Source: Pseudomonas aylmerensis
GTDB taxonomy: Bacteria; Pseudomonadota; Gammaproteobacteria; Pseudomonadales; Pseudomonadaceae
NCBI RefSeq assembly: GCF_001702265.1
Contig: NZ_MAUE01000041.1
Coordinates: 124,001-188,000 of the forward strand
Direction: 5' to 3'
DNA length: 64,000 nt
Position numbers and translations under genes: made by a program
Part shown: in pieces, positions 8,869-17,114 of the stretch
Layout: the number at the start of each line of letters is the position of its first letter
Numbering within the stretch: the first letter of the stretch is position 1
The notes under the pieces: model-generated
Told to the model about the DNA's origin: nothing
The model's database searches: none
The model's input: the letters and a program-made list of their open reading frames with translations, nothing else

Positions 8869-9579
8869 ATGGCACGACATAAACCGGCCGCCGAGGGTGG
8901 CTATCAGCGCGGTGAAGAAACCCGCGCGCGCATCGTCGAGGCGGCGGTCGTGGTGTTTGGCGAGCGTGGCTACGACGGTGCGTCTACCCGCGACATCGCC
9001 ACCGCGGCCGGCGTCAACGCGCCGGCGATCCAGTATTACTTCGACGGCAAGGAAGGCGTGTACCTGGCGTGCGTCGAGCACTTGATCACCTTGCTCTGGC
9101 GCAAGATGAGCGAAACCGTCGAGGCCGCTGAACAGGCGCTTGCGGATGAAAATACCGCTGATGCGGCCTTGATCGAGGTGTCACTGGGCATCCTCGGCGC
9201 GGTGGTCTCGACCATTCAGGACAGCCCCCAGACCAGCGCATGGCGGGCGTTCCTCGACCGCCACCAGGCCGGGTTATGCCCGGCAAGTGCAACCACGGCG
9301 TTCGACGAGCGCTTCAAGGCACGCATCGCCCGGGTGATCCGGCTGCTTATCGCGCGCCTGGCCGGGTTTGCGCTGGAGGATGAACGCACGGTCATTCATT
9401 CGATGGCGCTGTTTACCCAGGGCCTGGCCTTCCGGGTGCAGAAGCCCAAGCTGCTTGAGGCATTGAAGTGGACCGAGGTCAGCGTCAAGGAGATGGAACT
9501 GGTCAGGGACGTAGTGCTGATGCAGGCACGGTTTACGCTCGAGGGGTTGGTTCGGCACCGGGACCTGCGCGCTGAATGA
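8869..9579 (+). CDS. TetR-family regulator with CerR-type C-terminal domain
   Basis: A 236-residue regulator. The N-terminal helix-turn-helix is typical: RARIVEAAVVVFGERGYDGA, then STRDIATAAGVNAPAIQYYF. The long C-terminal ligand domain, ending with AFRVQKPKLLEALKWTEV, resembles the CerR (DUF1956) class, often found beside EmrAB-type pumps. It is divergently transcribed from the efflux operon and probably represses it until a toxic ligand binds. The ribosome site GGGAG stands about eight bases before the ATG. Confidence 0.88.
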   Translation: MARHKPAAEGGYQRGEETRARIVEAAVVVFGERGYDGASTRDIATAAGVNAPAIQYYFDGKEGVYLACVEHLITLLWRKMSETVEAAEQALADENTADAALIEVSLGILGAVVSTIQDSPQTSAWRAFLDRHQAGLCPASATTAFDERFKARIARVIRLLIARLAGFALEDERTVIHSMALFTQGLAFRVQKPKLLEALKWTEVSVKEMELVRDVVLMQARFTLEGLVRHRDLRAE

Positions 9580-9685
9580 GTACGCGGTCGACTGGGCAAC
9601 GCCGCCGTTCTACGTTCACCTGATGACGGCGTTGGGCAAGGCGGATTACGTGCCGCCTATGTTTGCCTTTCTGCGCAAGGGCTAG
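9578..9685 (+). pseudogene. orphan C-terminal coding tail
   Basis: In the frame overlapping the regulator stop, the sequence reads EYAVDWATPPFYVHLMTALG then KADYVPPMFAFLRKG and a stop. It looks like a real enzyme C-terminus (aromatic, Pro-rich, ordered) but has no start codon and no upstream coding part in frame. I infer the remnant of a gene deleted when the efflux region was rearranged. I do not recognise the family. Confidence 0.35.
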
Positions 9686-9857
9686 CCTCGACGGATGTTT
9701 GCTGTCACGGTCACAGAGCCCAAGCTATTGAAAAACAATGGGTTGTATCGCCATGCATACAAACCTTACCCACGTGTTACACGATAGTCATGACGCACTT
9801 CATTTTGCACGGTCATAGCCTGCGAGAAGTTAATCTCGTCAAGCAAGAGAGTGCAGA

Positions 9858-10022
9858 ATGAAGTTGAGTTACGTAACCAAGGCGGCAGTTGTTGTCGCGC
9901 TGTTGTCGACCCTGTCGGGCTGCTGGATGTTCATGCCACCGGGAGGCGGCGGTGGTGGCGGTCATGGCGGTGGCCATGGTCAAGGCGGCGGCCCGGGTGG
10001 GCCAGGTGGCGCTCCGCGCTGA
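9858..10022 (+). CDS. Gly/His-rich small lipoprotein, 54 aa
   Basis: A short gene encoding MKLSYVTKAAVVVALLSTLS followed by GCWMF. This is a lipoprotein signal with lipobox LSGC. After the cysteine comes MPP, then a tail made almost only of glycine with three histidines, and prolines. The mature peptide is about 32 residues, anchored to a membrane facing the periplasm. The His/Gly tail could bind metal; that is speculation. AAGAGAG lies before the ATG, and a perfect 13-bp terminator follows the stop, so it is a monocistronic unit. Similar tiny lipoproteins are common in pseudomonads. Confidence 0.7.
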   Translation: MKLSYVTKAAVVVALLSTLSGCWMFMPPGGGGGGGHGGGHGQGGGPGGPGGAPR

Positions 10023-10038
10023 CCGATAGGCACTAAGG

Positions 10039-10075
10039 CAGGCAAGTCATGCACCATGACTTGCCTGTTTTTTTT
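10039..10075 (+). terminator. strong rho-independent terminator
   Basis: A perfect 13-bp stem CAGGCAAGTCATG / CATGACTTGCCTG with a three-base loop (10052-10054) is followed by eight T (10068-10075). It lies 17 bases after the small lipoprotein stop. Confidence 0.92.
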
Positions 10076-10102
10076 GCCCGCGATAAATCACAGGCAAAGA
10101 AA

Positions 10103-10125
10103 AGCCCGTGATGGGGGCACGGGCT
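10103..10125. other. hairpin of unknown role
   Basis: AGCCCGTG (10103-10110) and CACGGGCT (10118-10125) form a perfect 8-bp stem with a seven-base G-rich loop. No T tract follows. It lies in the 270-base gap between the lipoprotein terminator and the hydrolase gene and could be part of a small RNA or a leader. Nothing else is evident in the gap. Confidence 0.35.
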
Positions 10126-10291
10126 AAAGGGATGTTCATTAGGAGCTGGATTGACCATAGACGCTCGTCTGTGAAAGGTTCGTGAAAGACAACAAGTATT
10201 TCACTGTGGGCGTTCATCATCCGTTCAGCGCGGATTCAAGCACGCTGGGCAACTATAGCGTTGAGCCATTTCTGCTGGTGGAGACGCGTAG

Positions 10292-11236
10292 ATGCTAGTG
10301 ATCGTTGCCTTGCTGGCCCTCGTGGGGCTCGGGGTGTGGTTGACCTACCCACGGGTGGGCAATCTGCTGTTTGTGCTGATTGCACAGGTGCAGGCGCGGC
10401 GCGCGCGCTTGAAGGGCGTGGTGGTGCCTATCAAGGGCATGACGCTGGCGACCTGGCAGGGCGGTGAGCGCCAGTCGCCGGCGCTGCTGCTGATCCACGG
10501 CTTCAGCGCGGACAAGGGCGTGTGGCTGGATTTCGCGCGGTATTTTACCGACGACTACCGCTTGATCATTCCGGACCTCGCTGGCCACGGCAGCAACGCC
10601 TTTGTGCCAGGCGGCGACTACAGCATCGCGGCCCAGGCGCGGCGGATGGTGGCATTGCTCGACGCGTGCCAGGTCGCGCAGGTGCACGTGATCGGCAGTT
10701 CGATGGGCGCCTACATCGCCAGTTGGCTGGCTGCGCAGTATCCGGAACGGGTGCTGTCCATGGTGCTGATCGGCGCAGCCGGCGTGCAATTGCCGCAGCC
10801 CAATGAAGTGGAAGAGCTGGTCAATGCCGGCGACAACCCTTTCCTGATTCACACGCGGGCGCAGTTTGATCGGTTCTTCGCCATGACCATGGCGTCGCCG
10901 CCGTGGATTCCCGAGGTGCTGCTGGCGGCCGAGGCGGCGGTGTATATCAAGCGCCGTGCTGAGCTTGCAGAAATTTTCGCAGACTTCGAAGGCAGCCCCC
11001 GCATGGAGCCGTGGCTACCCGAGGTGCGCGTGCCCAGCTTGATTCTGTGGGGCCGCGAAGACCGCATGGTGCCTGTCGCCAGTGCGCAGACCTGGCTCGC
11101 CGGCCTTGCGCAGGCGCAACTGCAGATCATCGACGGCGTGGGGCACTTGCCGATGGTCGAATGTCCCGAGCTGGCCGCGCAGTATTGCCGGGACTTTCTC
11201 GGCGGCGCCAAAGTGTACAGCTCGATCCGCTCCTAG
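10292..11236 (+). CDS. membrane-anchored alpha/beta hydrolase
   Basis: A 314-residue serine hydrolase. The N-terminus has one membrane helix (LVIVALLALVGLGVWLTY) that would anchor the enzyme in the inner membrane. The fold motifs are clear: oxyanion HGFSADKGVW, nucleophile elbow GSSMGAY, acid in LWGREDRMVP, and catalytic histidine in GVGHLPMVE. Close relatives act as lipases or esterases. Substrate is unknown. The LysE-type gene follows 70 bases downstream on the same strand. Confidence 0.85.
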   Translation: MLVIVALLALVGLGVWLTYPRVGNLLFVLIAQVQARRARLKGVVVPIKGMTLATWQGGERQSPALLLIHGFSADKGVWLDFARYFTDDYRLIIPDLAGHGSNAFVPGGDYSIAAQARRMVALLDACQVAQVHVIGSSMGAYIASWLAAQYPERVLSMVLIGAAGVQLPQPNEVEELVNAGDNPFLIHTRAQFDRFFAMTMASPPWIPEVLLAAEAAVYIKRRAELAEIFADFEGSPRMEPWLPEVRVPSLILWGREDRMVPVASAQTWLAGLAQAQLQIIDGVGHLPMVECPELAAQYCRDFLGGAKVYSSIRS

Positions 11237-11306
11237 CTGTACGGGGCGGAGGCGCGCGGATGGCTTTACTGTCGCAGGCCTGCCACCCCCGTTTGGATGC
11301 CGCGTC

Positions 11307-11915
11307 ATGGTCATGTCTACCAGCCTGCTGTCAGCTTTTGTGTTGTTTGCCTTCGTATCCTCGATCACCCCCGGTCCGAACAACACCATGTTGCTTGCCT
11401 CCGGGGTGAACTTCGGGTTTCGCCGCTCGATTCCCCATGCGCTGGGCATCAGCATCGGCTTCATGCTGCTGGTGATTGCGGTGGGCCTGGGCCTGGGTGA
11501 GGTGTTCAAGGTCTTTCCGTGGGCCTACACGGTGTTGCGCTACGTGGGCGCGACGTACCTGCTGTACTTGGCGTGGAAAATCGCCACGGCAGGCGGCATG
11601 TCCGACAGCAACGATGAACGCGGCAAGCCCATGACCTTCCTCGGCGCGGCTGCGTTCCAGTGGGTCAACCCCAAGGCCTGGATCATGGCGCTCGGCGCCA
11701 TCACCACCTATACGCCGGCCGAGGGCTATGTCACCAACGTGCTGGTGATTGCCCTGGTGTTCGCCATCGTCAACCTGCCCAGCGTATGCGTGTGGGTCGG
11801 GTGTGGCACGGGCTTGCGCAATGTGCTGCGTGAGCCGCGCTGGGTGCGGCTGTTCAACGGCGTGATGGCGGGGCTGCTGGTGCTGTCGTTGTACCCGATG
11901 CTGTTTGCCGGTTGA
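11307..11915 (+). CDS. LysE/RhtB-family amino acid exporter
   Basis: An inner-membrane exporter of about 202 residues with six predicted helices. The hallmark SSITPGPNNTMLLASGVNFG near the N-terminus and the mid-protein FQWVNPKAWIMALGA identify the LysE/RhtB family, which expels amino acids or their derivatives. ATG at 11313 is an alternative start giving MSTSLLSAF; both share the frame. The substrate cannot be deduced. Confidence 0.88.
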   Translation: MVMSTSLLSAFVLFAFVSSITPGPNNTMLLASGVNFGFRRSIPHALGISIGFMLLVIAVGLGLGEVFKVFPWAYTVLRYVGATYLLYLAWKIATAGGMSDSNDERGKPMTFLGAAAFQWVNPKAWIMALGAITTYTPAEGYVTNVLVIALVFAIVNLPSVCVWVGCGTGLRNVLREPRWVRLFNGVMAGLLVLSLYPMLFAG

Positions 11916-11943
11916 GATAGCCGCTGCCGCGATTGAGGCTGGA

Positions 11944-12027
11944 TCAGACCGGCGAGATGGTTGCCAGCAGGCCGATGCCGATGGTCAATACCAAAAAGCC
12001 GAACAGGAAAAGTGCCATCTTGGTCAT
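11944..12027 (-). CDS. 27-aa single-span membrane microprotein
   Basis: A short frame encodes MTKMALFLFGFLVLTIGIGL followed by LATISPV. It is one hydrophobic helix with a short basic head. A strong GGAGG lies four bases before the ATG, which makes it convincing despite its size. It stands convergent to the LysE-type gene and divergent from the GlxA-type regulator. The role is unknown; similar tiny membrane proteins recur in pseudomonads. Confidence 0.6.
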   Translation of the reverse strand: MTKMALFLFGFLVLTIGIGLLATISPV

Positions 12028-12281
12028 AAGGCCTCCGAAGGGAAGGGAGTGGGGATGGCGCTATTGTCCGCCCAGGCGGCTTTTCGATACAGATGCAGAT
12101 AACAAAGAAAAAACCGTATCAGATGCGTGTGCCGCCGTTCTGCCACGGGCTTTGATCGAGCTCGCTTTTCTCAAGATCAGCGCGTGAGACAGCCACCGCA
12201 TTTGCCCCTAAGATGGCGCCCACTGCATCAACAATAAACGTGGGCCAACCCTCGATGGAAAGACGCCAATTCAGCGGTGGC

Positions 12282-13265
12282 ATGCAAGGCAAGAACCTGC
12301 GCTACCTCAACGAAACCTCGCAGCAGCCGGTGCCGCTCACCCGCGTCGGCTTTTTGCTGCTCGAACACTTTTCGCTGCCGGCCTTCACCCAGACCCTCGA
12401 CACCTTCGTCACCGCCAACCTGCTGCGGCCTGAACTGTTCGCCACGCGCACCTTTGCTTGCGCGGATGACGAAGTGATCAGCGACCTCGGGCTGGTCATT
12501 CGTCCTGATGCACGCTTGTGTTCGTCGGCGCTGCAGGATCTGGAGCTGCTGGTGATCTGCGGCGGTTTTCGCACCGAACTCAAGGCCGGCGAAGACTTCA
12601 TCCACCTGCTGCGCAGCGCTGCCGAGCAGGGCGTGAAACTCGCCGGGCTGTGGAACGGCGCGTGGTTCCTCGGGCGTGCGGGCCTGTTGCAAGGCTATCG
12701 CTGCGCCATCCACCCCGAACATCGGCCGGCCCTCGCCGAAGTGTCCAAGGCCACCCACGTCACCAGCGAACCCTACGTGATCGACCGCGACCGCCTGACC
12801 GCCTCCAGCCCCTCCGGCGCCTTCCACATGGCCCTGGACTGGATCAAGGCCTTGCACGGCAAGGCCCTGGTCGAAGGCATCGAAGACATCCTGGCCTTCG
12901 AAGAGTCGCGCTACCGGCGCATCAAACCGACCGAAAATGTCAGCGTCAGCGCCCCCCTGCGTGAGGTGGTGAAACTGATGGACGCCAACCTCGAGGAACC
13001 GCTGGAACTCGACCAGCTCGCGGTCTACGCCGGGCGCTCGCGACGCCAGCTCGAGCGCCTGTTCAAGGAGCAACTGGGCACCACGCCGCAGCGCTACTAC
13101 ATGGAACTGCGCGTGACCGAAGCGCGGCGCTTGCTGCAGCACACCGAGTTGTCACAGGTGGAAGTGCTGGTGGCCTGCGGCTTTGTCTCGCCGAGCCATT
13201 TCAGCAAGTGCTACAGCGCGTATTTCGGATATCGCCCCTCGAAGGAGAAGCGGTTGGTCAAGTAG
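12282..13265 (+). CDS. GlxA-type AraC-family regulator
   Basis: The N-terminal domain (VGFLLLEHFSLPAFTQTLDT, then GLWNGAWFLGRAGLL) is the DJ-1/PfpI-like fold of GlxA regulators. The last 100 residues hold two AraC helix-turn-helix motifs (LDQLAVYAGRSRRQLERLF and QVEVLVACGFVSPSHFSKCY). In pseudomonads such proteins control choline, carnitine, arginine and related catabolism. The ligand here is unknown. The frame is open from 12213; I prefer the ATG at 12282 because it leaves about 20 residues before the first strand, as in relatives, but 12213 and 12255 remain possible. Confidence 0.82.
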   Translation: MQGKNLRYLNETSQQPVPLTRVGFLLLEHFSLPAFTQTLDTFVTANLLRPELFATRTFACADDEVISDLGLVIRPDARLCSSALQDLELLVICGGFRTELKAGEDFIHLLRSAAEQGVKLAGLWNGAWFLGRAGLLQGYRCAIHPEHRPALAEVSKATHVTSEPYVIDRDRLTASSPSGAFHMALDWIKALHGKALVEGIEDILAFEESRYRRIKPTENVSVSAPLREVVKLMDANLEEPLELDQLAVYAGRSRRQLERLFKEQLGTTPQRYYMELRVTEARRLLQHTELSQVEVLVACGFVSPSHFSKCYSAYFGYRPSKEKRLVK

Positions 13266-13316
13266 CATGGGCGCGGTAGACAAAAATCCGCACGAATGCT
13301 CAGTCAAGGAGAGCTA

Positions 13317-14237
13317 ATGACCATCACGCTTATCGATCGATATCGCGGCAGCTTGCTGGGGCTGGCGTGTGGTGACGCCGTGGGCACGACAGTCGAATTC
13401 ATGCCGCGCGGTACGTTTGCGCCGGTCACCGATATGGTCGGCGGCGGGCCTTTCCAGCTCAAGCCGGGACAGTGGACCGACGACACCTCCATGGCGCTCT
13501 GCCTGGCCGAGAGCCTCCTGCGCAAGAACGGCTTTGACGCGGCGGACCAGATGGCCCGGTACCTGAACTGGTGGACGTGGGGCTACTTGAGTTCGACGGG
13601 TGATTGTTTCGATATCGGCATGACCGTGCGTGAGGCACTGTCGGCGTTCCAACAGCACGGCGACCCGTTTGCCGGTTCGACCGCGCCGTTTTCGGCCGGC
13701 AATGGTTCGATGATGCGCCTGGCGCCAGTGGTGCTGTTTTACTTTCCAGACCTTCAGCGTATCGAGGACTTTTCCCGCCAAAGCTCGCGGACCACACACG
13801 GCGCCCAAGAGGCGATCGAGTGTTGCGTGGTGCTCGCGCGGGCCATCGCCGGGGCGTTAGGCGGCGCCGCCAAAGAGCAATGGCTGACCATCCCAAGTAC
13901 CGGGCTGCAGGCGCCCAAAGTGCTGGCGATTGCCCAAGGCGGCTACCGCGAAAAGACCCGCGAGCAAATCACCGGCTCCGGCTACGCAGTGGCGTCGCTG
14001 GAGGCCGCGCTCTGGTGCGTCCTCAACACGGACAGCTTCGCCGAGGCGGTGTTGACGGCCGCCAACCTGGGGGATGACGCCGACACCACGGCGGCCATCG
14101 TCGGCCAGTTGGCCGGCGCCCACTATGGCGTGCAAGGTATTCCGGCTGGCTGGCTGGAAAAATTGTGCATGCGTGACGACATCGAGGAAATGGCGGAGGC
14201 ACTGTTGAAGGCCTCCACCGACAACCCGGCGGCTTAA
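13317..14237 (+). CDS. ADP-ribosylglycohydrolase family protein
   Basis: A 306-residue member of the DraG/ARH family, which removes ADP-ribose from proteins or small molecules using two metal ions. Metal-binding segments are visible: GDAVGTTVEF near the start, WTDDTSMAL around residue 56, and LGDDADTTAAIVGQ near residue 255. AAGGAGAG four bases before the ATG fixes the start at 13317. It follows the GlxA regulator on the same strand and overlaps convergently the last codon of the hydroxyproline operon. No partner ADP-ribosyltransferase is visible. Confidence 0.88.
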   Translation: MTITLIDRYRGSLLGLACGDAVGTTVEFMPRGTFAPVTDMVGGGPFQLKPGQWTDDTSMALCLAESLLRKNGFDAADQMARYLNWWTWGYLSSTGDCFDIGMTVREALSAFQQHGDPFAGSTAPFSAGNGSMMRLAPVVLFYFPDLQRIEDFSRQSSRTTHGAQEAIECCVVLARAIAGALGGAAKEQWLTIPSTGLQAPKVLAIAQGGYREKTREQITGSGYAVASLEAALWCVLNTDSFAEAVLTAANLGDDADTTAAIVGQLAGAHYGVQGIPAGWLEKLCMRDDIEEMAEALLKASTDNPAA

Positions 14238-15478
14238 AACCTGTCCAGTCGATAGGGCGCGAAGCCCGACTGCAACTGATCGCCGCTTGCCAGCCGGCCA
14301 ACCATCTCCGCCGTCACCGCCGCCTGCGTCAATCCCAGGTGCTGGTGACCAAACGCCAGCAGCACCTTGCCGTCACACACTCGATCAATCACCGGCAGCG
14401 AATCCGGCAGCGACGGTCGAAAACCCATCCAGGGCGTTGCACCTTCCTGGCTCAGGTCCTGACGAAACAGGCCTTTGCTCAGTCGATGCAACTGCCAGGC
14501 GCGCTGCATGTTGGCCGGGCGCTCCAGTCCGGCGAATTCCACCGTGCCGGCCAGGCGCAGGCCGCCCGTCATGGGCGTCATGATGAATTTGCGCTCCACG
14601 GAGGTCACCGCGAAAGGCAGCCGCTGATGCTCATGCGGCAGCATCAGGTGATAGCCGCGCTCGGTGTCCAGCGGCACGGTTTTGCCCGTCAGTGCCGCAG
14701 TGAGCCTGGCCGAGTGGGCGCCACAGGCGATCAGCACCTGACGCGCGGCCAATGGCCCTTGATCGGTGCTCAGCGTAACGCCTTGATCATCTGTGCGGCC
14801 GTCCAGCACCTGGCGCTGGAGAAACTGCACACCCGCAGCTTTCGCCGCCTCGACCAGCTCGCAGACCACCTGATAGGGATCGAGAAAGTGCCCGGTACTC
14901 GGAAAAAACAGCCCGCCCAGGATGGCATCGCTCAATTGCGGCGCCGCCTGGCGGATTGCATCGCCGGTCCAGAAGGTCACCGGCACCTGCTGCTGGCGCA
15001 TGCGCTCCTGCACCGCCTCCAGCGCCGCGCGCGACTCCGGACGTTCAAATACCAGCAGCGAGCCGTCTTCGCGCAGCAGTTGCGCGCGGTCGATGCTGTG
15101 CAGCAAGCGTTGCCACGCCGCCAGGCTGGCTTCGTTCAACGCGCGGATACCCGCCACCGTACGCCGGTAGCGGGCCGGGCGCAGGTTCAGCAGCAGGCGG
15201 ATAAACCAGGGCAGGGCGCGTGGCAGGTATTGCCAGTCCAGGCGCAGCGGGCCCATCGGGTCCATCAGCATGCCGGGCAAGCGCTTGAGGATCGACGCGT
15301 CTGCAATCGGAAACACCTGCTCGGTGGCCAAGTGGCCGGCGTTGCCATAAGAGGCGCCCATGCCGGGTGCCTGCAAGTCGATCACCACCATCTGGCGCCC
15401 TTGGCGCGCCAGCTGCAAAGCGCAGGCGACCCCGATAATGCCGGCGCCGACCACGGCGATCTCTGTACGCTCTGGCAT
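14234..15478 (-). CDS. FAD-dependent D-amino acid (cis-4-hydroxy-D-proline) oxidase/dehydrogenase
   Basis: A 414-residue DadA-like flavoenzyme. The dinucleotide site is VVGAGIIGVACALQLARQG at residues 9-27, and the C-terminal FAD segment includes FGHQHLGLTQAAVTAEM. In the hydroxyproline pathway this step oxidises cis-4-hydroxy-D-proline to 1-pyrroline-4-hydroxy-2-carboxylate in the membrane-linked respiratory chain. The specific substrate is inferred from the operon: the epimerase, deaminase and dehydrogenase genes precede it. It is the last gene of the operon, three bases after the aldehyde dehydrogenase stop. Confidence 0.85.
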   Translation of the reverse strand: MPERTEIAVVGAGIIGVACALQLARQGRQMVVIDLQAPGMGASYGNAGHLATEQVFPIADASILKRLPGMLMDPMGPLRLDWQYLPRALPWFIRLLLNLRPARYRRTVAGIRALNEASLAAWQRLLHSIDRAQLLREDGSLLVFERPESRAALEAVQERMRQQQVPVTFWTGDAIRQAAPQLSDAILGGLFFPSTGHFLDPYQVVCELVEAAKAAGVQFLQRQVLDGRTDDQGVTLSTDQGPLAARQVLIACGAHSARLTAALTGKTVPLDTERGYHLMLPHEHQRLPFAVTSVERKFIMTPMTGGLRLAGTVEFAGLERPANMQRAWQLHRLSKGLFRQDLSQEGATPWMGFRPSLPDSLPVIDRVCDGKVLLAFGHQHLGLTQAAVTAEMVGRLASGDQLQSGFAPYRLDRF

Positions 15479-15481
15479 TGT

Positions 15482-17053
15482 TCAGGCCTCCCGTTGGCCA
15501 TCGAGCAGGCGGCGCAGCAGCAACGGGTTGTCCTGTTGCAGCGCCGTCGGCAGCAAGGCGTCTGGGAAGTCCTGATAGCACACCGGCCGCAGGAAACGCA
15601 GGATCGCCGCCGTGCCCACGGACGTGCTGCGGGCATCCGAGGTGGCCGGGAATGGCCCGCCATGCACCATGGCATCAGACACTTCCACGCCGGTCGGCCA
15701 GCCGTTGACCAGCAGTCGTCCGGCCTTGCGCTCCAGCACCGGCAGCAGCGCCTTGGCGTTTGCCAGGTCGGCTTCATCCATCTGAAGCGTGGCGGTGAGC
15801 TGGCCTTCGAGCTGTTCGGACACCTGGCGCACTTCTTCACTGTCGGCGCACGCCACGATCAGCGACGCTGCGCCGAACACTTCGGCCTGCAAGTGTTCAT
15901 TGGTCAGGAAGGCGCTGGCTTCGGTCACAAACAGGTGCGCCTGGCCCTGGTTGGGACCTTGCGCCGGCACGCCGCGGGCCACCACCTTGGCGTGCTGGCT
16001 CAAGGCACCGACCCCGGCTTGGAAGGCACTGAAAATACCCGGTGTGAGCATGGTCTGTGCCGCGCTGCGCGACAGCAGGTCTGCCGCCTGTTGGATGAAC
16101 CGATCCAGGGCCGGGCCCCGAACCGCAATCACCAATCCAGGGTTGGTGCAGAACTGTCCGGCACCCTGGGTCAGCGACGCCACGAACCCCTGGGCCAGGG
16201 CGGCGCTGCGTGCTTCAAGCGCCGCTGCAAACAGGTACACCGGGTTGATCGAACTCATTTCCGCATACACCGGAATCGGCTCCGGCCGCGCCTGTGCCGC
16301 CTGGGTCAGCGCGATGCCGCCGCTGCGCGAACCGGTAAAACCGACGGCCTTGATGCGCGGATCGGTCACCAGTGCGATGCCCACTTCGCGGCCCGAACCG
16401 TAAAGCAGGGAAAACACGCCCTCGGGCAAGCCACAATCGCTGACCGCCTTGGCCACGGCGCGGCCGACCAGCTCGCTGGTGCCGGGATGCGCCGCGTGGG
16501 CCTTGACGATCACCGGGCAACCGGCCGCCAATGCCGATGCGGTATCACCGCCAGCGACGGAAAAGGCCAGGGGGAAATTGCTCGCGCCAAACACTGCCAC
16601 CGGGCCCAGCGCCACGTGGCGTTGGCGCAAATCCGCACGCGGCAGTGGCTGGCGTTGCGGCTGCGCGGTGTCGACGCGCACGTCCAGCCATTCACCGGCG
16701 CGCACGGTCCGTGCAAAGGTGCGCAGCTGCGCGCAGGTGCGGCCGCGCTCACCCTGGATCCGTGGTACCGGCAAGCCGGTTTCGGCCGCCGCGCGCTCAA
16801 TCAACGTATCGCCCAAGGCTTCGATGTTCTCGGCAATGGTTTCGAGAAACTGCGCGCGCTGCGCCAATGATGTCTCTCGGTAGCGATCAAAGGCGGCCCA
16901 CGCCAGTGCGCACGCCTGCTCGACATGCTCGCCGCTGCCACCGGCGTAGGCCGGCTCCAAGGGCGCGTCGGTGGCGGGATTGATGGCCCGGATCACATCG
17001 CGCGTGCCGCCAAGGAGTTGCTGGCCGATCAGCATTTTGCCCGTCAGAGTCAT
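15482..17053 (-). CDS. 2,5-dioxovalerate (alpha-ketoglutarate semialdehyde) dehydrogenase
   Basis: A 523-residue NADP-type aldehyde dehydrogenase. The catalytic cysteine lies in GAGQFCTNPG and the general base glutamate in YAEMSSINPV; the glycine-rich turn is FTGSRSGG. This subfamily, with FPLAFSVAGGDTASALAAGC, oxidises alpha-ketoglutarate semialdehyde to alpha-ketoglutarate, the last step of hydroxyproline and pentose routes. The start is the ATG at 17053, preceded by AGGA; in-frame sequence above it belongs to the neighbouring gene. It lies between the deaminase and oxidase genes. Confidence 0.9.
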   Translation of the reverse strand: MTLTGKMLIGQQLLGGTRDVIRAINPATDAPLEPAYAGGSGEHVEQACALAWAAFDRYRETSLAQRAQFLETIAENIEALGDTLIERAAAETGLPVPRIQGERGRTCAQLRTFARTVRAGEWLDVRVDTAQPQRQPLPRADLRQRHVALGPVAVFGASNFPLAFSVAGGDTASALAAGCPVIVKAHAAHPGTSELVGRAVAKAVSDCGLPEGVFSLLYGSGREVGIALVTDPRIKAVGFTGSRSGGIALTQAAQARPEPIPVYAEMSSINPVYLFAAALEARSAALAQGFVASLTQGAGQFCTNPGLVIAVRGPALDRFIQQAADLLSRSAAQTMLTPGIFSAFQAGVGALSQHAKVVARGVPAQGPNQGQAHLFVTEASAFLTNEHLQAEVFGAASLIVACADSEEVRQVSEQLEGQLTATLQMDEADLANAKALLPVLERKAGRLLVNGWPTGVEVSDAMVHGGPFPATSDARSTSVGTAAILRFLRPVCYQDFPDALLPTALQQDNPLLLRRLLDGQREA

Positions 17054-17114
17054 GGGGTTTTCCTGGAAAAAAGAGAGGATGGCCGCCGTGAGCACCACGG
17101 CGGCGCGTCGCGAA

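Noticed and set aside
14339..16870. 843-codon open frame on the plus strand opposite the hydroxyproline enzymes
   Set aside because: It is Arg/His/Gln-rich without any domain, and covers two well-supported enzymes on the other strand; high GC keeps antisense frames open.
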